Positions 60,561-64,000 of a stretch of DNA of 64,000 bases are shown here, piece by piece. This DNA comes from Oreohelix idahoensis. Lineage: Eukaryota; Mollusca; Gastropoda; Stylommatophora; Oreohelicidae. The stretch lies in assembly GCA_024509875.1 (NCBI GenBank), contig JAMPIV010012445.1:124001-188000 (forward strand). Reading direction: 5' to 3'. The notes beneath the pieces are model-generated. The model was not told where the DNA came from. It did no database searches and worked only from the letters and a program-made list of their open reading frames with translations. Position numbers and translations under genes: made by a program. Each line of letters starts with the position of its first letter. The first letter of the stretch is position 1.

Positions 60561-62599
60561 ATTGCGTTGTACTTTTATCTAATATACTGTATTGAGGCTC
60601 TGATGATCTAGTTTTCATTACACTTTCATTACAATATATTTATTCTTAATATTATATTCTTAATAACTTATATTCTTAATTTTATGATCAGATACTGTTA
60701 ATGTATGCTGTTATACTTCCTTGTAATGTTGCACTGTCCTTAAATTAATACTTTAAGTACGCTGGAGAATGTTTGGGTAACAGTAATAAAAGATGAGCAA
60801 CATGAAGGAAGAATGCAAGAGGGGATTGTGCCCGATTTTCAACCCTTGGCAAATTAATTGCTTTCATATATGTCTATCTAACTATCTACCTAGTCTGATT
60901 CTGGTCTTGAGTTTGGGACGCAAAGACAGTGAGGAAAATAACTTTACCCCACCTCATCTTGATGAACCTATCATTGCATTCATTGCAGCAGTATCTGCTA
61001 TGAGATTCAAAGCTGCTCACCTTTCGTAAAGTTGTTTGCGCGCACTGGAAAAAACACAGAGTCCCTGGGGCATTCAGTAGAAGATCGTTTGAATATTTCA
61101 CGAGTTCTTATAACACACCTCTGAATATATCTCAAATCACCAATTTACTGTATGAAGAATTCGATTTTTATCAGTCTTGTTGTTTGTTTGGTTTTTTAAA
61201 AATTAATTAATTAATTTTTTTAAATTTGTTATTATTTTTATTTTTTTTTCGTTAATTTTGTTGTTGTAATTCTTTATTTTTTTATTTTTGTTTTCTTTAT
61301 TTTAAAAACATACTTTAATTATGATGATTATTGCAAATGTAATATTACTTTTATAATGATAAATGCCTTAATGATGCTTAAAGTAAATGTGAGGATGAAA
61401 GGATATAGTATATACATGATGAGAGAGAGAGGAAGGACAGAATGTCAGACGGGCCTGTGTCACGTAGCGTTTAAAGGATAAGAGAATTATTTAGAGGAAA
61501 TAATAGATCTGATGTGGAAGATTTGGCTCAAGGAATCCCTGCTGGGTTTTCCCACTTCCGAAGGGTGACGAAGAGGGTAAATTCTCCTAACTCGACAGGT
61601 CTGGAAAAGATTGTAAGGAGATATTTGGTCTCTCGCTACCGTCGTCCCCTTCTCAGTTATCTATTATTATTATTCTTTAAATTATATTATATTTTACGAG
61701 CCCCCCCCCTCCCTTATAAAGGAAGATAAACATAGACAATATTCAACATCTAATGGAAGGAACAAAGCGTGGGGTACAGTATATACACCCAATTGGTTTA
61801 TTGCAATAAAGTGAATAGATGGTGAATGATAGTATTGTCGATGGAATTAGTGTCTGCTGTATGTATTATGTGTCTCACACTTCACGTGTTTTTCATCATG
61901 GATGACTAAACTTTGTGGCATTGATTAGGTGAGTTTCCTTTGTCGTGGACTTAGCTTTTCAGCCCCCGGCTGATAGTGAAGTGAAGTTAGTTCTCCGGTC
62001 TCCTGACGTTGCCCCGGTAGGTCTTGAATGGTTCGGATTTGCCTTCTCTGTGCTCGACTCCGTATTCTGCGCTGAGATTGGACTGTCGTGCAAGGCTCCA
62101 CCATAGACTGAAGACAAATACGACGGCTCCATTAATTTTCTAGCTTTAGAAAGCAGTCTTTCCCTAAGCCGTCCCTCTGCCCGTCACCTCAGATTTTAGT
62201 CTCTAACATCATATGTCTAGAGTCTAATCTTGAATTCAAGTTTCTCCTGTCTGTCCTTTATTATATTTCTCTGCCCCAGTGGCAGTATTATAATTCTTTA
62301 GACTGAGTTATCGTCAACTTAACCCGATGAATTATTATAAATGTCAGTTAAACCCACCAAATTTATCATAGAAATGTCGGCAACAGTATTCTAGTTCTGT
62401 GCCTCTAGCCTAATCGTCATATAATTTATAATGAATTTAACAAATAATTGGACATCCGTGTTTTTAGAATTGTCTGACAACATTATCACACACTTCATGT
62501 CTGGTCGCCTCGTCATATAATTTATAATGAATATATGTCACGGTCGGTCAACATTATCGTTACTATTAATTTCCGTTAGTCTAAACGTCGGGTCGAAAA
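60561..62599. other. No convincing gene
   Basis: AT-rich spacer. A 23-bp direct repeat, TCGTCATATAATTTATAATG plus AAT, occurs at 62414-62436 and 62510-62532. Short C- and T-runs and small open frames without domains are the only other features. Confidence 0.45.
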
Positions 62600-63320
62600 T
62601 AATCAAATAATATGGAAATTAATAGCTATATATATATATATATTCCCGTTATACATTATTATGAACATGTACATATCCCGTGGGATCATAAAATATACCC
62701 GATCACATGTGGCTGGATGTGATCGTACAACATAAATATGAATAAAGTAAACATACCAATCTTGCGTCGATTTTGCAATGTACTACACATTTCATCACAT
62801 TATATTCTAGCGAGATTTCACTTACCTACTCAAAGATGGACGCTAACCCGCAATTAGACACGTGGCTTCAGTGCTTTTAATGCGAGAATTCGCCGATAAT
62901 TGGGTTAGACCTAGCTGTCTCAAGGGTTCCGGGCAAGTGAAGATTGCCCGTGTTTGGCGCACTTTTAGCGGGACATTTCCGCTTGGACACGTGATCCATA
63001 GCGTGCATCATGTGACATTAGCGTCAAATAAACGCTCCAATCAATAGCGTTAAAAGTCACGTGGGGTCTTCATAAAGTGGCATAAACTGGTTTTATCAGC
63101 TTAAGCAGTCTTAAATTAAAACAGGTTCCTAGCTACCGAGGTCATTGGTCAACAATGACGTCGTATCTAAAAATAGCGAGGAGAAAATACTGAATACTAG
63201 GAGAATTTCCGCAAGTGACACTTCCCGGGACTTTGCGATCATGCATTGAGGATGAGAAAAAAAACGATGTCACGTAAATAATAAAAAAAATGAAGAGAAG
63301 ATTGGGCAAGTTGTCACACA
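62600..63320 (-). other. Candidate gypsy LTR region
   Basis: On the minus strand, 69 bp past the RNase H stop, a purine-rich run (TTGAGGAGGGGC, about 63321-63332) is followed by TGTGTGACAACTTGCCC. This looks like a polypurine tract and the 5' edge of an LTR. The other LTR edge and the partner LTR are not in the window, so the left boundary is arbitrary. Confidence 0.45.
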
Positions 63321-63388
63321 AGCCCCTCCTCAAGTTTGACGTTCCGTCCAACTCCTCTTGTCCTGTCTTCCTCTTCTTTTCCAGTTTC

Positions 63389-64000
63389 TCATATCTCCTC
63401 GGTTGCGTCCGGATGTCTGCTCAAAAAATCTGCCCCTACGTTGTTCTTCCCAGGTATGTATTCTATGTGAAAGGAATATGGTTGCAACAGTAGTGACCAT
63501 CTCATAAGCCGGGCATTAAGGTTCTTCGACGCTGCAAGAAATATCAACGGTTGGTGATCACACTGCACCGTGAACTTTTTCCCGTATAAATATGGTTGAA
63601 ACTTCTGCACAGCCCATATTAGCGACAGACATTCTCGTTCGATGGTAGAGTAGTTCTGTTCAGCAGGGTTCAATTTCCTACTAGCATATGCGATGGGGAA
63701 TAGAGTTGCAGAAGGTCTATCACTAGGCTGCAGGAGAGTGGCTCCTATCCCTATATTGCTAGCATCTGTTCGCAGCGTAAAGTTCAGAGTTAAGTCAGGC
63801 AGTCGCAGAATTGGCCTAGCTGTGAGTTTCTCCTTCAGCAGCGTGTAGGCATTTTCGCACTCCGCTGTCCAGGTTACTTTGTCCGGGGTCCCATTCTTGG
63901 TTAATGCGGTCAATGGCGCACTCAGGGTATTAAAATCTTTAATATATCTCTGGTAGAAGCCACATAGAGACACAAATGACCTTACATCCTTTTTAGTCTG
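63389..64000 (-). pseudogene. Ty3/gypsy RT end and RNase H, runs off the window
   Basis: From the window edge leftwards: KDVRSFVSLCGFYQRYIKDF (RT thumb/connection), LTLNFTLRTDASNIGIGATL, SRKLNPAEQNYSTIEREC and KFTVQCDHQPLIFL, then VGADFLSRHPDATEEI and a stop at 63389-63391. RNase H catalytic Asp and Glu residues are present and no stop occurs in the visible part, so this may be the intact C-terminus of an element lying beyond 64000. As in the other pol, nothing follows RNase H. Confidence 0.85.

Overview
This window looks like a non-coding, repeat-dominated piece of an animal nuclear genome. It is AT-rich, carries very long (TA)n and (GA)n microsatellites, and has no bacterial-style operons. 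It holds several clades of non-LTR retrotransposon (LINE), tRNA-derived SINEs, Ty3/gypsy, mariner, piggyBac-like and hAT-like remnants, and sites that read as spliced exon ends. The mixture would suit a lophotrochozoan, perhaps a gastropod mollusc. That is an inference from the element types only; no diagnostic host gene is present.

Layout. 1-5 kb: a dispersed 1-kb repeat and two LINE 3' fragments. 5.06-9.03 kb: a full-length LINE with an open 1064-codon ORF and a perfect 10-bp target-site duplication (TSD). 9.8-10.76 kb: the last exon, or a remnant, of a glycosyltransferase family 92 gene with a frameshift and an altered DxD-type motif. 11.0-13.7 kb: six tandem ~0.39-kb units abutting a broken piggyBac-like transposase start; one unit carries a 43-bp LINE tail insertion with a perfect 14-bp TSD. 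14.75-18.07 kb: a full-length but decayed RTE-like LINE with its TSD. 18.3-19.3 kb: a LINE of a family whose ORF ends inside its own TAAG tail. 20.6-26.8 kb: Ty3/gypsy pieces on the minus strand, including a gag/protease/RRM-like segment and a pol whose integrase end precedes the reverse transcriptase. 27-31.7 kb: SINE, LINE and a duplicated block 'A'. 33-44 kb: diverged repeats, microsatellites and LINE/SINE tails. 44.7-46.1 kb: a LINE RT-RNase H remnant. 47.7-50.5 kb: a LINE tail, a giant (TA)n tract and a broken mariner. 51.5-54.7 kb: LINE fragments and one candidate host first coding exon (52905-52979). 55.5-58 kb: block 'B', the paralogue of A. 58-60.6 kb: a 5'-truncated CR1/L2-like LINE with an open frame. 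62.6-64 kb: a gypsy RT/RNase H end with a candidate LTR start.

The genes do not form a pathway. What the window records well is insertion history: at least six insertions have recognisable TSDs, and two have an empty-site paralogue inside the same window. I found no clear evidence of a new biological system. The most unusual items are the RRM-like domain next to a retroelement protease, the integrase-before-RT gypsy order, and the ultra-short LINE tail insertions.
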